A stretch of 43,641 bases of DNA, taken from positions 1 through 43,641 of the forward strand of contig JAFQZB010000229.1 of NCBI GenBank assembly GCA_017406175.1, written 5' to 3'. The position numbers and the translations under genes were made by a program. Positions 31,513-42,887 of the stretch are shown piece after piece; the first letter of the stretch is position 1; every line of letters begins with the position of its first letter. The stretch is from Selenomonadaceae bacterium (GTDB lineage Bacteria; Bacillota; Negativicutes; Selenomonadales; Selenomonadaceae). The notes below the pieces were generated by a model. The model was given only the letters and a program-made list of their open reading frames with translations. It was not told where the DNA came from and searched no databases.

Positions 31513-32070
31513 TTAGAACTTCAGCTCGCCGCGTGTCAGACGTTCCCTAAGCGTCGGGGCTTTAGCGTCTTTATCGGCAAGGATAGTCGGCGGGAACGGC
31601 CAATCAATATTAATCTCCGCGTCGTTCCAACGAATATTCCCGTCGCAGTTCGGGGCGTAGAAGGCGTCGGCTTTGTATTGAATCTCAACATCGTCAGTCA
31701 AGGTTATAAAGCCATGAGCAAAGCCGCGGGGAATCAGCAACTGCTTTTTATTATCGGCGGTGAGTTCGACGGCAACCCACTGGGCAAAAGTCTCGGAGCC
31801 TTCGCGAATATCAACTGCCACGTCCAAGAGTTTGCCGCGTGTGCAACGAACGAGTTTAGCTTGAGCAAAAGGAGCCGTCTGATAGTGCAAGCCGCGGAGC
31901 GTGCCGCGTTGAGCCGAATAGGATTGATTATCCTGCACGAAATTGAAGTTAAGCCCCGCCGCCTCGAACTTGCGAGCCGACCACGTCTCCATAAACCAGC
32001 CGCGAGCATCGCCAAAAACTTTCGGCTCCAAAATCAATACGCCTTCGAGTTTCGTCTTTGTAACCTGCAT
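31513..32070 (-). CDS. rfbC: dTDP-4-dehydrorhamnose 3,5-epimerase
   Basis: RmlC-type cupin that epimerises dTDP-4-keto-6-deoxyglucose on the way to dTDP-L-rhamnose. The 185 residues match family length, with GVLILEPKVFGDARGWF, FVQDNQSYSAQRGTLRGLHY (active-site histidine in RGLHYQ), AKLVRCTRGKLLDVAVDIR, PRGFAHGFITL and YKADAFYAP. RBS TAAGGAGGAATTCTC. rfbA, rfbB and rfbD are not beside it, so the rest of the rhamnose pathway is elsewhere. It is placed ahead of addA and dapB, which is functionally unrelated. Rhamnose could feed the glycosyltransferases at the right end of the window. Confidence 0.95.
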   Translation of the reverse strand: MQVTKTKLEGVLILEPKVFGDARGWFMETWSARKFEAAGLNFNFVQDNQSYSAQRGTLRGLHYQTAPFAQAKLVRCTRGKLLDVAVDIREGSETFAQWVAVELTADNKKQLLIPRGFAHGFITLTDDVEIQYKADAFYAPNCDGNIRWNDAEINIDWPFPPTILADKDAKAPTLRERLTRGELKF

Positions 32071-32098
32071 GAGAATTCCTCCTTAATGTTTTGTGTGC

Positions 32099-32127
32099 AG
32101 TTTATATTCTTTGCGATTGACCGTCAA
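32099..32127 (-). promoter_or_regulatory. Probable rfbC-addA-dapB promoter
   Basis: Minus strand TTGACG (32127-32122), 17-bp spacer, TAAACT (32104-32099), the same pair as upstream of gatB; an overlapping TATAAA is two bases nearer the -35. It is divergent from the rpsB promoter. Confidence 0.6.
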
Positions 32128-32151
32128 GCCGCACTTTTTTTATCGATAGCC

Positions 32152-32180
32152 TTGCTGTGTAAAAGTCCGTGTGATATAAT
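32152..32180 (+). promoter_or_regulatory. rpsB-tsf promoter
   Basis: TTGCTG (32152-32157), 17-bp spacer, extended -10 TGATATAAT (32172-32180) followed by GCGCCGCG. This leaves a leader of about 95 nt before rpsB. Confidence 0.8.
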
Positions 32181-32183
32181 GCG

Positions 32184-32272
32184 CCGCGTCACAAATTCAC
32201 GCGGAAACGGAGCGTCGCCTGTTCCCTAGGGTTAATCGGCGCGAGAATGTTCCGCGAATGCAAAACAGGAGG
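32184..32272 (+). promoter_or_regulatory. Structured rpsB leader
   Basis: The leader begins with a perfect stem CCGCGT/ACGCGG (32184-32204) and is GC-rich, with further pairing options such as CCCTAGGG. Length and position would suit an S2 autoregulatory leader, but I do not recognise a described motif. Confidence 0.4.
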
Positions 32273-32280
32273 TTATTCAA

Positions 32281-33000
32281 ATGGCAGTTATCTCAATGAA
32301 GCAGCTGTTGGAAGCGGGCGTGCACTTCGGGCACCAGACGCGGCGTTGGAATCCTAAGATGGCGCGTTACATCTTCACGGAACGCAACGGCATTTACATC
32401 ATCGACTTGCAGAAGACCGTTCGCAAAGTGGACGAGGCTTATAGCTTCGTCCGTAGTGTCGCCGAATCGGGCAAAACGATTTTGTTCGTCGGCACCAAGA
32501 AGCAAGCTCAAGAGGCAGTCAAGGAAGAGGCAATCCGCGCCGGTCAATTCTTCGTCAATGAACGTTGGCTCGGCGGAATGCTCACGAACTTCCAGACGAT
32601 TCAAAAGCGTATCAACCGCCTTAAAGAGCTTGAGACCATGTCGCAGGACGGAACCTTTGAAGTCCTTACCAAAAAGGAAGTCATGCAGCTCCGTCACGAA
32701 ATGGCACGGCTCGAAAAGTATTTGGGCGGAATCAAGGAAATGAACAAGTTGCCCGGCGCATTGTTCGTCGTCGACCCGCGCAAAGAACGTATCGCCGTGG
32801 CTGAGGCTCGCAAGCTCGGTATCCCGATTGTCGCGATTGTCGACACCAACTGCGACCCCGACGAGATTGATTACGTTATCCCTGGCAATGATGATGCGAT
32901 TCGTGCCGTGAAACTGTTGACGGCTAAGATTGCTGATGCGATGCTCGAAGGCAACCAAGGCGCGGAGAGTGCCGAAGCCGCCGAAGAGAACGAAGATTAA
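32281..33000 (+). CDS. rpsB: 30S ribosomal protein S2
   Basis: Small-subunit protein needed for S1 docking and initiation. The 239 residues are standard: [78 protein letters not shown] and [13 protein letters not shown], then an acidic tail. RBS AACAGGAGGTTATTC. tsf follows after 15 bp in the conserved pair. Confidence 0.98.
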   Translation: MAVISMKQLLEAGVHFGHQTRRWNPKMARYIFTERNGIYIIDLQKTVRKVDEAYSFVRSVAESGKTILFVGTKKQAQEAVKEEAIRAGQFFVNERWLGGMLTNFQTIQKRINRLKELETMSQDGTFEVLTKKEVMQLRHEMARLEKYLGGIKEMNKLPGALFVVDPRKERIAVAEARKLGIPIVAIVDTNCDPDEIDYVIPGNDDAIRAVKLLTAKIADAMLEGNQGAESAEAAEENED

Positions 33001-33015
33001 TGAGGTGAACGATAA

Positions 33016-33894
33016 ATGGCTATTAGTGCTAAGACTGTTAAGGAACTGCGCGAGAGAACCGGCGCGGGCATGATGGATTGCAAGAAGGCTTTGACTGCCA
33101 CCGATGGCGACATGCAAAAGGCGATTGATTGGCTCCGCGAAAAGGGCATTGCTAAGGCGGCTAAAAAGGCTGGACGCACAGCGGCGGACGGTGCAGTTGC
33201 CGCTTACATTTCCGACGACGGCAAGACTGGCGTCCTTTTGGAAGTCAACTGCGAAACCGACTTCACGGCGAACAACGAAAACTTCCGCGCACTCGAAAAG
33301 AAAGTTATCGAACACATTGCCGCAACTAAACCCGCTGACCTCGACGCCCTAAACGACAGCGAGATTGACGGCAAGAAAGTTTCCGAACTCGTCACGGAAG
33401 CGACTGCCACTATCGGCGAAAAAATTTCGATTCGTCGTTTCACCGTTTACGAGACCGAAGGCAAGCTCACGACTTATATTCACATGGGCGGAAAAATCGG
33501 CGTTCTCGTCGAGATGACTGGCGGCTCTGATGAACTCGGCAAAGATGTCGCTATGCAAATCGCCGCGGCTAATCCTTCCGCTGTTGACCGCGCTGGCGTC
33601 GACGCCTCCGAACTCGAACACGAAAAGGAAATCCTCCGCAAGCAGGCTCTCGAAGAAGGCAAGCCCGAAAAAATCGTTGAACGCATGGTTGAAGGTCGCA
33701 TTAACAAATTCTACAAGGAAGTCTGTCTCGTTGAACAAGACTTTGTTAAGGCGGAACCGGGTAGCAAGACGACTGTTAAAGACATCCTCGGCAAAGAAAA
33801 AGTTTTGAGGTTCACGCGCTATCAGCTCGGCGAAGGCATCGAGAAGAAAGAAACCGACTTCGCGGCAGAGGTCGCGGCTCAAGCCGGCATTTAA
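33016..33894 (+). CDS. tsf: Elongation factor Ts
   Basis: Guanine nucleotide exchange factor for EF-Tu. 292 residues with the N-terminal UBA-like block [19 protein letters not shown], then [11 protein letters not shown] and [12 protein letters not shown] (EF-Tu contact TDFTAN). A core with the second subdomain follows, ending near [34 protein letters not shown]. The gene uses strongly biased codons, as expected for high expression, which also creates long spurious antisense frames. Confidence 0.98.
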   Translation: MAISAKTVKELRERTGAGMMDCKKALTATDGDMQKAIDWLREKGIAKAAKKAGRTAADGAVAAYISDDGKTGVLLEVNCETDFTANNENFRALEKKVIEHIAATKPADLDALNDSEIDGKKVSELVTEATATIGEKISIRRFTVYETEGKLTTYIHMGGKIGVLVEMTGGSDELGKDVAMQIAAANPSAVDRAGVDASELEHEKEILRKQALEEGKPEKIVERMVEGRINKFYKEVCLVEQDFVKAEPGSKTTVKDILGKEKVLRFTRYQLGEGIEKKETDFAAEVAAQAGI

Positions 33895-33907
33895 GACTTA
33901 ACAACGC

Positions 33908-33958
33908 ATAAAAAAAATCCTCCACAGTCCAAACGGATTGCGGAGGATAATTTTTTTG
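33908..33958. terminator. Bidirectional terminator between tsf and the GH1 gene
   Basis: ATCCTCC and GGAGGAT arms with an inner pairing (TCC/GGA), an A-run on the left and a T-run on the right. It serves convergent tsf and the glucosidase gene. Confidence 0.88.
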
Positions 33959-33960
33959 CT

Positions 33961-36594
<2,634 letters not shown>

Positions 36595-36632
36595 TCTAAA
36601 TACAAATTACGCGCTAGAACGAAGCCGAAGAC

Positions 36633-36737
36633 CGGCCGCCATGGACGGCGGCCGCCCCGCGTCTGAATCATGGCTGATTCATAGCGGGGACGCCCTTTTC
36701 TTTTGTAACTTTTCTTTTGGGCGAGCAAAAGAAAAGT
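36633..36737. repeat. Three-hairpin intergenic element
   Basis: Three perfect or near-perfect hairpins lie in a row between convergent genes. CGGCCGCC-ATGGAC-GGCGGCCG spans 36633-36654. A second has outer CCCCGC/GCGGGG and inner GAATCA/TGATTC (36655-36689). The third, ACTTTTCTTTTG-GGCGAG-CAAAAGAAAAGT, spans 36708-36737 and has a 12-bp perfect stem. The last resembles widespread intergenic repeats with CTTTTCTTTTG...CAAAAGAAAAG arms that I recall from other bacteria. It may act as a bidirectional terminator or be a mobile non-coding repeat. Confidence 0.75.
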
Positions 36738-36750
36738 TTGCCACAAAAAG

Positions 36751-37638
36751 TCACTGCAGAGCCTTCGCGAGCGTCACGACATTGTTTAGCATTCTCTCCA
36801 CGTAGTCGAGCAAGTTTTCTGGCTTAGCCTCGCCCGTTACGATTGGGTCGAGTTCAAAGAGTTTCGCGCCAGTCTCGCGGGCAATGGTCTCCGCCGCCTT
36901 TGGCGAGTACTGCGGCTCCGTGAAGATGACTTTGACGGGCAGGGCGTTTATCTTGTCAATCGTGTCTGCAAGCTCCTGCGGCGTCGGCTCGGTGCCTGGT
37001 TCGCGTTCGATGACTGCCACGACGTTAAGCCCCAATTCCTTTGCTAAGTAAGGGAACGCCTCATGGAACGTCACGATGTCTTTGTTCGGTAGCAGGGCAA
37101 GCGATAGTTGCAGTTCGTCGCGCAAGGTTGTCAGCTCGTCGACGTAATCTAGCGTGTGCCGTTTATAGGCGTCAACGTGCTTGGGGTCGAGTTCGCACAG
37201 CTTAGACGAAATATTTTTCACCTGCTCAATCGCGTAAGTTATGCTAAGCCATACATGCGGATTGGGCGTGCCCTCTTCCATTATCGGGACGATTTTGGGC
37301 GTGTCGCTTGCGTCTATGATTTTAAGATTCGGACGCGCCTCGATGACCTTATCCATAAAGCTTTCCATGCCCAGCCCGTTGATAACGAAGATGTCAGCTG
37401 TCTCCAAAGTCTTCATGTCTTCGGGCGTCAACTGGTAATCGTGCAAGCAACCAGTCTGCGGCGGCGTCATGTTCACGACCTCCACGCCTTCGACGCCGCG
37501 AGTTATGTTCATCACTTCCAAATACATTGGATAAAACGACGTGACGATTTTTAAGTTGCCGTCGTCTTTTTTATCGGAGCCGCAACCCATAAGCGCACTC
37601 GTCAGCACAATCAGCGCGAGGCAAATAATCTTCTTCAT
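36751..37638 (-). CDS. Metal ABC transporter substrate-binding lipoprotein (ZnuA/MntA type)
   Basis: 295-residue extracytoplasmic binding protein of the cluster A-I (TroA) family, expected to capture Zn2+ or Mn2+. An N-terminal lipoprotein signal (MKKIICLALIVLTSALMGC) gives lipidation at Cys. Probable metal ligands are the histidines in GCLHDYQLTPED, PNPHVWLS and TFHEAFPYLA, plus an acidic ligand near the end (FELDPIV). There is no long His-rich loop. ATG 37638 is chosen with GGAGTATTGCTC; an in-frame TTG two codons upstream is possible. It starts inside the last codons of the aminotransferase gene. No ABC ATPase or permease gene is adjacent, so the partners lie elsewhere. Confidence 0.9.
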   Translation of the reverse strand: MKKIICLALIVLTSALMGCGSDKKDDGNLKIVTSFYPMYLEVMNITRGVEGVEVVNMTPPQTGCLHDYQLTPEDMKTLETADIFVINGLGMESFMDKVIEARPNLKIIDASDTPKIVPIMEEGTPNPHVWLSITYAIEQVKNISSKLCELDPKHVDAYKRHTLDYVDELTTLRDELQLSLALLPNKDIVTFHEAFPYLAKELGLNVVAVIEREPGTEPTPQELADTIDKINALPVKVIFTEPQYSPKAAETIARETGAKLFELDPIVTGEAKPENLLDYVERMLNNVVTLAKALQ

Positions 37639-38807
37639 GAGCAATACTCCGCAGCGAGCCTCTTGAACAGCGGCAGGGAACGTTCTATAGTCTCAGTCTT
37701 TATGCAGTAAGCCGCACGGAAATAACCGGGAGCACCAAAGTCCGCGCCTGGCACTAACAGCAAGTCATACTTCTTGGCGCGTTCGCAGAAAGCGTAATCG
37801 TCCGTCTCCAAAGCCTTAGGGAACAGATAGAACGCACCTTGGGGCTTAACGCACTCAAAGCCCGCCGCAATCAGTCCGTCGTAAAGGAGCTTGCCGTTTA
37901 GTTCATAGGGCGTAATGTCGACAGCCTTGCCCGCGCACTTAGCGACGACCAACTGCCACAAGCTCGGCGCATTGACATGAGTTAGGACACGCGCCGCACC
38001 CGCCACGGCTCCGAAAACCTTATCGAAGTCGGCGACCTCATCGGGCACGACGATATAGCCAATGCGCTCGCCGGGCAGGGAAAAGCTTTTGCTGTAGGAG
38101 TAGCAAACGAGAGTATCTTTGTAAAAGCTCGGCACCCAAGGCACCTCTACGCCGTAAGCAAGTTCGCGATAAGGTTCGTCGCATATCAGGAAGATGTTCT
38201 GCCCTTGAGCCTTAAGAATGTCTGTAAGCTTAGCAATCGTCTCTTTGGAGTAGACCGCGCCGCTAGGGTTGTTCGGCGAATTGATTATGACTGCTTTGGT
38301 CTTTGGCGATAAAAGCCTTTGGAAGTCGTCGAAGTCAATCTGCCAATCAGCGGGGCGCGGCTTGACGACTTTTAGTTCAGCCCCGACCGACTCGACGAAA
38401 ACTTTATATTCGGGGAAGTACGGCGCAAAGGTTATGAACTCGTCACCAGGCTCCGCCAACGCCTTAAAGCAGATTGTAATCGCCGCCGCCGCTCCGCTCG
38501 TGACGAAAAGATTTTTCCCGGCAAATTGCGTTCCGAAGCGTGCGTTAATGCTTTGGGCTAGCGTCTCGCGCACGATTGGATTGCCGGGCGCGACTGTGTA
38601 GCCATGAACCTTTGCCGGTTCGTAAGTCTTGAGAATTTCAATCGCGGCGTCGCGCACAAAGTCTGGCGTCGGCACATTGGGATTGCCTAGGCTGAAGTCG
38701 AAAATATTTTCCTCGCCGACCTGAGCCGCCCGCTTGCGCCCGAACTCAAATATCGTGCGGATTGTCGATTTCTTCGTTCCCAGCTCATACATCTTGCTTG
38801 ATACCAT
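37635..38807 (-). CDS. Class I/II pyridoxal phosphate aminotransferase
   Basis: 390-residue fold-type I aminotransferase of the aspartate aminotransferase-like group. Features include FSLGNPNVPTPD, HGYTVAPGNP, VTSGAAAAITICFKAL, NSPNNPSGAVYSKE, LICDEPYRELAYG, the PLP lysine in CYSYSKSFSLPGERIGY, and the C-terminal arginine in GYFRAAYCIK. Proteins of this kind are often annotated as aspartate or broad-specificity aminotransferase; the actual substrate is open. RBS AAGGAGTGATTAGTAA. It lies directly after a glycosyltransferase gene (7-bp gap) and overlaps the metal-binding lipoprotein gene, so it belongs to the GT transcript. Confidence 0.93.
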   Translation of the reverse strand: MVSSKMYELGTKKSTIRTIFEFGRKRAAQVGEENIFDFSLGNPNVPTPDFVRDAAIEILKTYEPAKVHGYTVAPGNPIVRETLAQSINARFGTQFAGKNLFVTSGAAAAITICFKALAEPGDEFITFAPYFPEYKVFVESVGAELKVVKPRPADWQIDFDDFQRLLSPKTKAVIINSPNNPSGAVYSKETIAKLTDILKAQGQNIFLICDEPYRELAYGVEVPWVPSFYKDTLVCYSYSKSFSLPGERIGYIVVPDEVADFDKVFGAVAGAARVLTHVNAPSLWQLVVAKCAGKAVDITPYELNGKLLYDGLIAAGFECVKPQGAFYLFPKALETDDYAFCERAKKYDLLLVPGADFGAPGYFRAAYCIKTETIERSLPLFKRLAAEYCS

Positions 38808-38814
38808 TTACTAA

Positions 38815-39867
38815 TCACTCCTTAGCTTTTAATTTGTCCTCCAATTCGGCAATTCGTCGTTGCGCCCGTGAAAATTCTTTTTGTTGCGCGTCAATCACGC
38901 TGAAGAAAAACGGCACCGCCGAGGAAGCCTCGAACTTACGATACAAAGCCTCATAGATTTCTTGCGTATCAAGGCGCGTCCGCTCTTCGGAACAACAGCC
39001 GAGGCAATAATTAAAATGAAGGCTCAACGCTTGACAACAATAAAGCGGGTTCTGCTTAAGGATTGCTGTCGTCTTCAAGAGCTCGTCAAAAGCCTCAAGC
39101 CAAAAAACAAACGCCGCGACCCAATGTGAAACTTGTTCGGGCGGCGTGCGTTTCTTGTTCGAGACCGACTCGGCATTATATCTCCTGTAAAAGTAAAGCG
39201 GGATAGGGAGCGTCAGCAATCTCTTTGCACGGCAGTAAACGTTAATAACCCAGATGAAGTCGCCGCCGGAAATTATCTTCGGGAAGGCGATTCCGTTTTT
39301 GATAAGGAAATCGCGCCTAAGAAACTTCGTCCACGGATTGCGGAAGGCTCCCCTAAACAAAAGCCGTTGAAGATTTTTATTTGGGTCATTGATTGTTAAG
39401 GTCGGCTCGTCGCCCGTGCCTTTTTCTTTGGCAAGCGCACTTTCCAAATCCAGCATTTGCATGAGTTCTCCGCCAGCGTCGCGAGTGTAATAAGCGGAAG
39501 TGTAGACCACGTCGGCTTGAGTTTGCATCGCCGTCGCGTACAGAATCTCTAGCGCACGCTCAACAATGAAGTCGTCGGCGTCCACGAAGAAAACATATTC
39601 CCCGCACGAGAGATTCAGTCCGATGTTCCGAGGCACGTAGCCACCGCCGCCCGAATTCTCTTCCGTCCGAGTGAGCCTTAGCCCGCCGCCGAACTTGGGC
39701 GCGTACTCTTCGACGACGGCAACGCTGTTATCGGTCGAGCAATCATCAACCACGATGACTTCAAAGCTTTGGAAGGTCTGCGCTAAGAGACTGTCGAGGC
39801 ACTCGCCGATATAGTCTTGCACGTTGTAGAGCGGGATAATCACCGAGACCGCTGGATTGTTTTCCAA
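38815..39867 (-). CDS. Family 2 glycosyltransferase
   Basis: 350-residue inverting GT-A glycosyltransferase. The catalytic domain (1 to about 125) begins AVSVIIPLYNVQDYIGECLD, with FEVIVVDDCSTDNS and an intact DxD in VFFVDADDF. A characteristic C-terminal extension follows, shared by all GT2 genes of this cluster: LTINDPNKNLQRLL, NPWTKFLRRDFLI, GGDFIWVINVYCRAKR, LYFYRRYN and EQVSHWVAAF, ending in a helical tail with AELEDKLKAKE (short coiled coil). The start is TTG at 39867 with AAGGAGTGATTC. No membrane segments, so it acts in the cytoplasm on a soluble or membrane-associated acceptor, probably for surface or flagellar glycan. Acceptor and donor unknown. Confidence 0.92.
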   Translation of the reverse strand: MENNPAVSVIIPLYNVQDYIGECLDSLLAQTFQSFEVIVVDDCSTDNSVAVVEEYAPKFGGGLRLTRTEENSGGGGYVPRNIGLNLSCGEYVFFVDADDFIVERALEILYATAMQTQADVVYTSAYYTRDAGGELMQMLDLESALAKEKGTGDEPTLTINDPNKNLQRLLFRGAFRNPWTKFLRRDFLIKNGIAFPKIISGGDFIWVINVYCRAKRLLTLPIPLYFYRRYNAESVSNKKRTPPEQVSHWVAAFVFWLEAFDELLKTTAILKQNPLYCCQALSLHFNYCLGCCSEERTRLDTQEIYEALYRKFEASSAVPFFFSVIDAQQKEFSRAQRRIAELEDKLKAKE

Positions 39868-39871
39868 AGAA

Positions 39872-42800
39872 TCACTCCTTAGCTTTGAGCTGATTGATTT
39901 CCTTCTGCTGCGAAATTATCGCACTGCACAGGCAAGACACTAAGACAGCGTGTTCGCCCAAATACTCGCCGAAATGTCCGCGCAAGAGTTCATAAAGCTC
40001 GAACGCTGACATATTATCGCTTTGCTTCAAGACTCGTCCAAGCTCCGTCTTTATAAAGAGATTGAGCAGGTCATAACGATAGCGCGGATTGGCTTTAAAG
40101 AAATCGATTCCGCCCATGAAGTCATCCATTTCCTTTACGCCGCAAATCGTCCGGCTCATCCATCTGTGCACGTCGCTGGGCGTAGTCTCATGGACGCGCT
40201 TAACGTAACAAGCATTCGGGATTCGCAAAAACTTTTTAGAACACAAGAGCACCGCGAACGCCCAACCGACGTTGTTTGATTCGCTGGCAAAGTTTATGTT
40301 GTTCTCGATTAGCAGATTCCGCGACACCAACCTTAGCCACGGCATCAACGCATCATTTTGCCTCAGGGCTTTATCGAAGCGTGCTGTTAAGTCCTCCGTC
40401 TCAAGGGCGGGTTCATGTGTCTTATCGTCAGTTTCAGGAGCAGTAGCTCCCAAAGTCAGGAAGTTTTCGCAATAGACCGTATCGGCGTCGAATTGCTTAG
40501 CGGCGTTGTACATCGTCTCCAGCCCCGTCCGCGTGAGCGTGTCATAGGCGTCCATGAACAAGACATATTCGCCTTTGCAGAAGAACAAGCCTTTATTGCG
40601 TGGCACGCCCGAACCGCCCGAATTGCTACTCGTCCTTGTGAGCTTAAGTCGCCCGCCGAACTTTGAAAGATACTTCCTGACGACTGCAACGGAATTATCA
40701 GTTGAGCAATCGTCCACCACGATTACTTCAAAGTTTTTAAACTTTTGCGCCCGAAGACTGTCCAAACACTCGCCGATATATTTTCCTGCATTGAACAGAG
40801 GAATAACCACGGACACGCCATAAGATGACGGCGCAGGCTCAGAGGTCGAATAGTCCGCTTTAATGTCACTTGTCGGCGGCTCAGGCTCAACGGTCGAATC
40901 ATCTGCTTTAATTTCAATCGTCGGCTCAATCAATTGGCAAAGATACTCCGTCAAGTCGTCAATCTCTTCACCGCGCAGAGCCTTGTAAATTTCTTGTCTA
41001 TCCTTAGCTTTCAAAGCAAGGGAATCAAAGTAAGTCTTCGCGACCTTTCGACAGAGCGTAGGATTTTCTTCAAGGAACTCAATTCTATTTGCAATGTCCC
41101 TGAACGCCTTAAACCACGCAATAAAATCCGAAGTGCTCGCTTTCAAGGCTGGACGCTGGCGCATAAAATAAATCGTAGAGGGCAAGCGCAAAAATCTATT
41201 TGCCTTAGCACAGATAAGCAACGTCCAAAGCTCCTCGCCCTTAGCTATTTCGGGGAAAGTGATTTCATTCTCCGTAAGAAGACTGCGCCGAACAAGTTTT
41301 GTGCACGGCTCACAGAGCTGGTCTTTGAAAAGCACGTCTTGCAAGAGCTTATCGGGCGCGTTGACAGTTAAAAGTTTCTTGTCTTTTTCGCCGTCCATGC
41401 GTAACCTTTTGCCCGTGCCGTCACGCTGGAGGAGGCTTTCATTGGAGCTGTTTACCAAACGATAACGCGAGAGATAGACGACATCGGCATTGCTTTCCCT
41501 TGCCGCTCTATAAAGCGTCTCGATTGCGATTCTGTCTACGAAGTCTTGCGCGTCCATGAAAAAGACGTATCTACCACTCGCCAAGCTCAAGCCGACATTG
41601 CGCACAGCACAAACGTTGCCTAAATGATTTTCCGTCTGGGTGAGCGTGAGTTGCCCTTTAAACTTCGGCGCGTAGTCTTCGACGATTTTAAAGCTACCGT
41701 CCGTGGAGCAATCATCAACCACGATTACTTCAAAGGCTTTGAATGACTGAACAAGGAGACTGTCGAGGCACTCGCCGATATAATTCTTTGCGTTGTGCAT
41801 CGTGACGATAACTGAGATTACGCTCTTTAGTTGCTTAATCTCCTTGCGAAGGTCATTAATCATTTGCAAATGCGTCGAACGAGCTTTTCTTGCCGCTTCA
41901 GTCAATGTTAAAAAGAACGGCATAGCTAAAAGGGAAGCGTCTTCCTCTTGCGCAAACTTTTGATATAAAAGCTCGTACATCTCTTGATTGTTTAAAGGCG
42001 TCAAACCTTCGCGACTACGGAAGCGGCACCAATCGAATTCCAATTTCAAAGCCTGATAGCAATAAGCGGAGTTGTTCTTTAGCAGGTCAATTTCATTGGC
42101 GAGCTTGCTGAAATGCTTAGCCCAAGCGACAAAGACCGAAGTCCAATGCGATAGTTGCTCTTGCGGCGACCGTTTCTTTTGCGTAATGGAGCTTTCGTTA
42201 TAATTCCTGTAGAAGTGGAGCGGCATCGGGTGGCGCAGAAATCTTTTGGCGTGGCAATAGAGTTTGATGACCCAAAGGAAGTCTTCGCCGGAACGTATGT
42301 CGGGGAAGAAGTGCCCGCCCTCAATCAAAAACTCCCGCCGAACAAAGGCTGTCCACGGCGTGTGGAAATTCCCGTTCACGAGGAGTTTAGCAAGATTTTT
42401 CTGCGGGTCGTCGACTGTCAGCGCGGGTTCGTCCTCCAGCCCCTCTTCAAGAAACTTTTTGCCTTCGCCGTCCTTTATAGTCTTAACGTCGTCGGGGTTC
42501 TTCATCAGGTAATGCGCCGCTGAATAAACAACGTCTGCATCATATTTCTTTGCCGCAGTGTACAGAGCCTCAAGCGCGTGCAAAATCATAAAGTCATCGG
42601 CGTCCAAGAACTGGATATACTCGCCGCTAGCCAGCTCAATGCCCTTGTTGCGGGGCTTGCCCGGCGTGCCCGTATTCCTTTCCATGCTGAAGAGCTGGAG
42701 CCGCCCATCAAACTTGGGCGCGTACTCTTCGACGATTTTAACGCTGTCATCTGTGGAGCAATCATCGACGACGATTACTTCATAATCTTGGAACGTCTGT

Positions 42801-42883
42801 AAAAGGACGCTTTCTAAACACTCGCCGACGTAACTTTCGACATTGTACATCGGGATAATCACTGAGACTGCTGGATTTTTCAT
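39872..42883 (-). CDS. Triple-domain family 2 glycosyltransferase
   Basis: 1003-residue protein with three GT2 domains starting near residues 1, 354 and 686. Each opens with an SVIIPMYN-like strand and carries IGECL or VGECL and VIVVDDCSTD. Domain 1 has DADD near residue 94 and the full C-terminal extension (TVDDPQKNLAKLL, TPWTAFVRREFLI, LHFYRNYNESS). Domain 2 has FMDAQDF near 440 and domain 3 FMDAYDT near 775, so the second Asp of DxD is lost in both. A linker with a duplicated IKADxST-EPxP unit joins domains 2 and 3. ATG 42883 follows TAGGGGGTAATCAA. It lies between two single-domain paralogues. Domain 1 is likely active; 2 and 3 may be inactive or altered. Confidence 0.92.
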   Translation of the reverse strand: MKNPAVSVIIPMYNVESYVGECLESVLLQTFQDYEVIVVDDCSTDDSVKIVEEYAPKFDGRLQLFSMERNTGTPGKPRNKGIELASGEYIQFLDADDFMILHALEALYTAAKKYDADVVYSAAHYLMKNPDDVKTIKDGEGKKFLEEGLEDEPALTVDDPQKNLAKLLVNGNFHTPWTAFVRREFLIEGGHFFPDIRSGEDFLWVIKLYCHAKRFLRHPMPLHFYRNYNESSITQKKRSPQEQLSHWTSVFVAWAKHFSKLANEIDLLKNNSAYCYQALKLEFDWCRFRSREGLTPLNNQEMYELLYQKFAQEEDASLLAMPFFLTLTEAARKARSTHLQMINDLRKEIKQLKSVISVIVTMHNAKNYIGECLDSLLVQSFKAFEVIVVDDCSTDGSFKIVEDYAPKFKGQLTLTQTENHLGNVCAVRNVGLSLASGRYVFFMDAQDFVDRIAIETLYRAARESNADVVYLSRYRLVNSSNESLLQRDGTGKRLRMDGEKDKKLLTVNAPDKLLQDVLFKDQLCEPCTKLVRRSLLTENEITFPEIAKGEELWTLLICAKANRFLRLPSTIYFMRQRPALKASTSDFIAWFKAFRDIANRIEFLEENPTLCRKVAKTYFDSLALKAKDRQEIYKALRGEEIDDLTEYLCQLIEPTIEIKADDSTVEPEPPTSDIKADYSTSEPAPSSYGVSVVIPLFNAGKYIGECLDSLRAQKFKNFEVIVVDDCSTDNSVAVVRKYLSKFGGRLKLTRTSSNSGGSGVPRNKGLFFCKGEYVLFMDAYDTLTRTGLETMYNAAKQFDADTVYCENFLTLGATAPETDDKTHEPALETEDLTARFDKALRQNDALMPWLRLVSRNLLIENNINFASESNNVGWAFAVLLCSKKFLRIPNACYVKRVHETTPSDVHRWMSRTICGVKEMDDFMGGIDFFKANPRYRYDLLNLFIKTELGRVLKQSDNMSAFELYELLRGHFGEYLGEHAVLVSCLCSAIISQQKEINQLKAKE

Positions 42884-42887
42884 TTGA

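Noticed and set aside
32293-33315. 340-codon minus-strand frame opposite rpsB and tsf
   Set aside because: Crosses two highly conserved genes and their gap; arises from strong codon bias on the coding strand.
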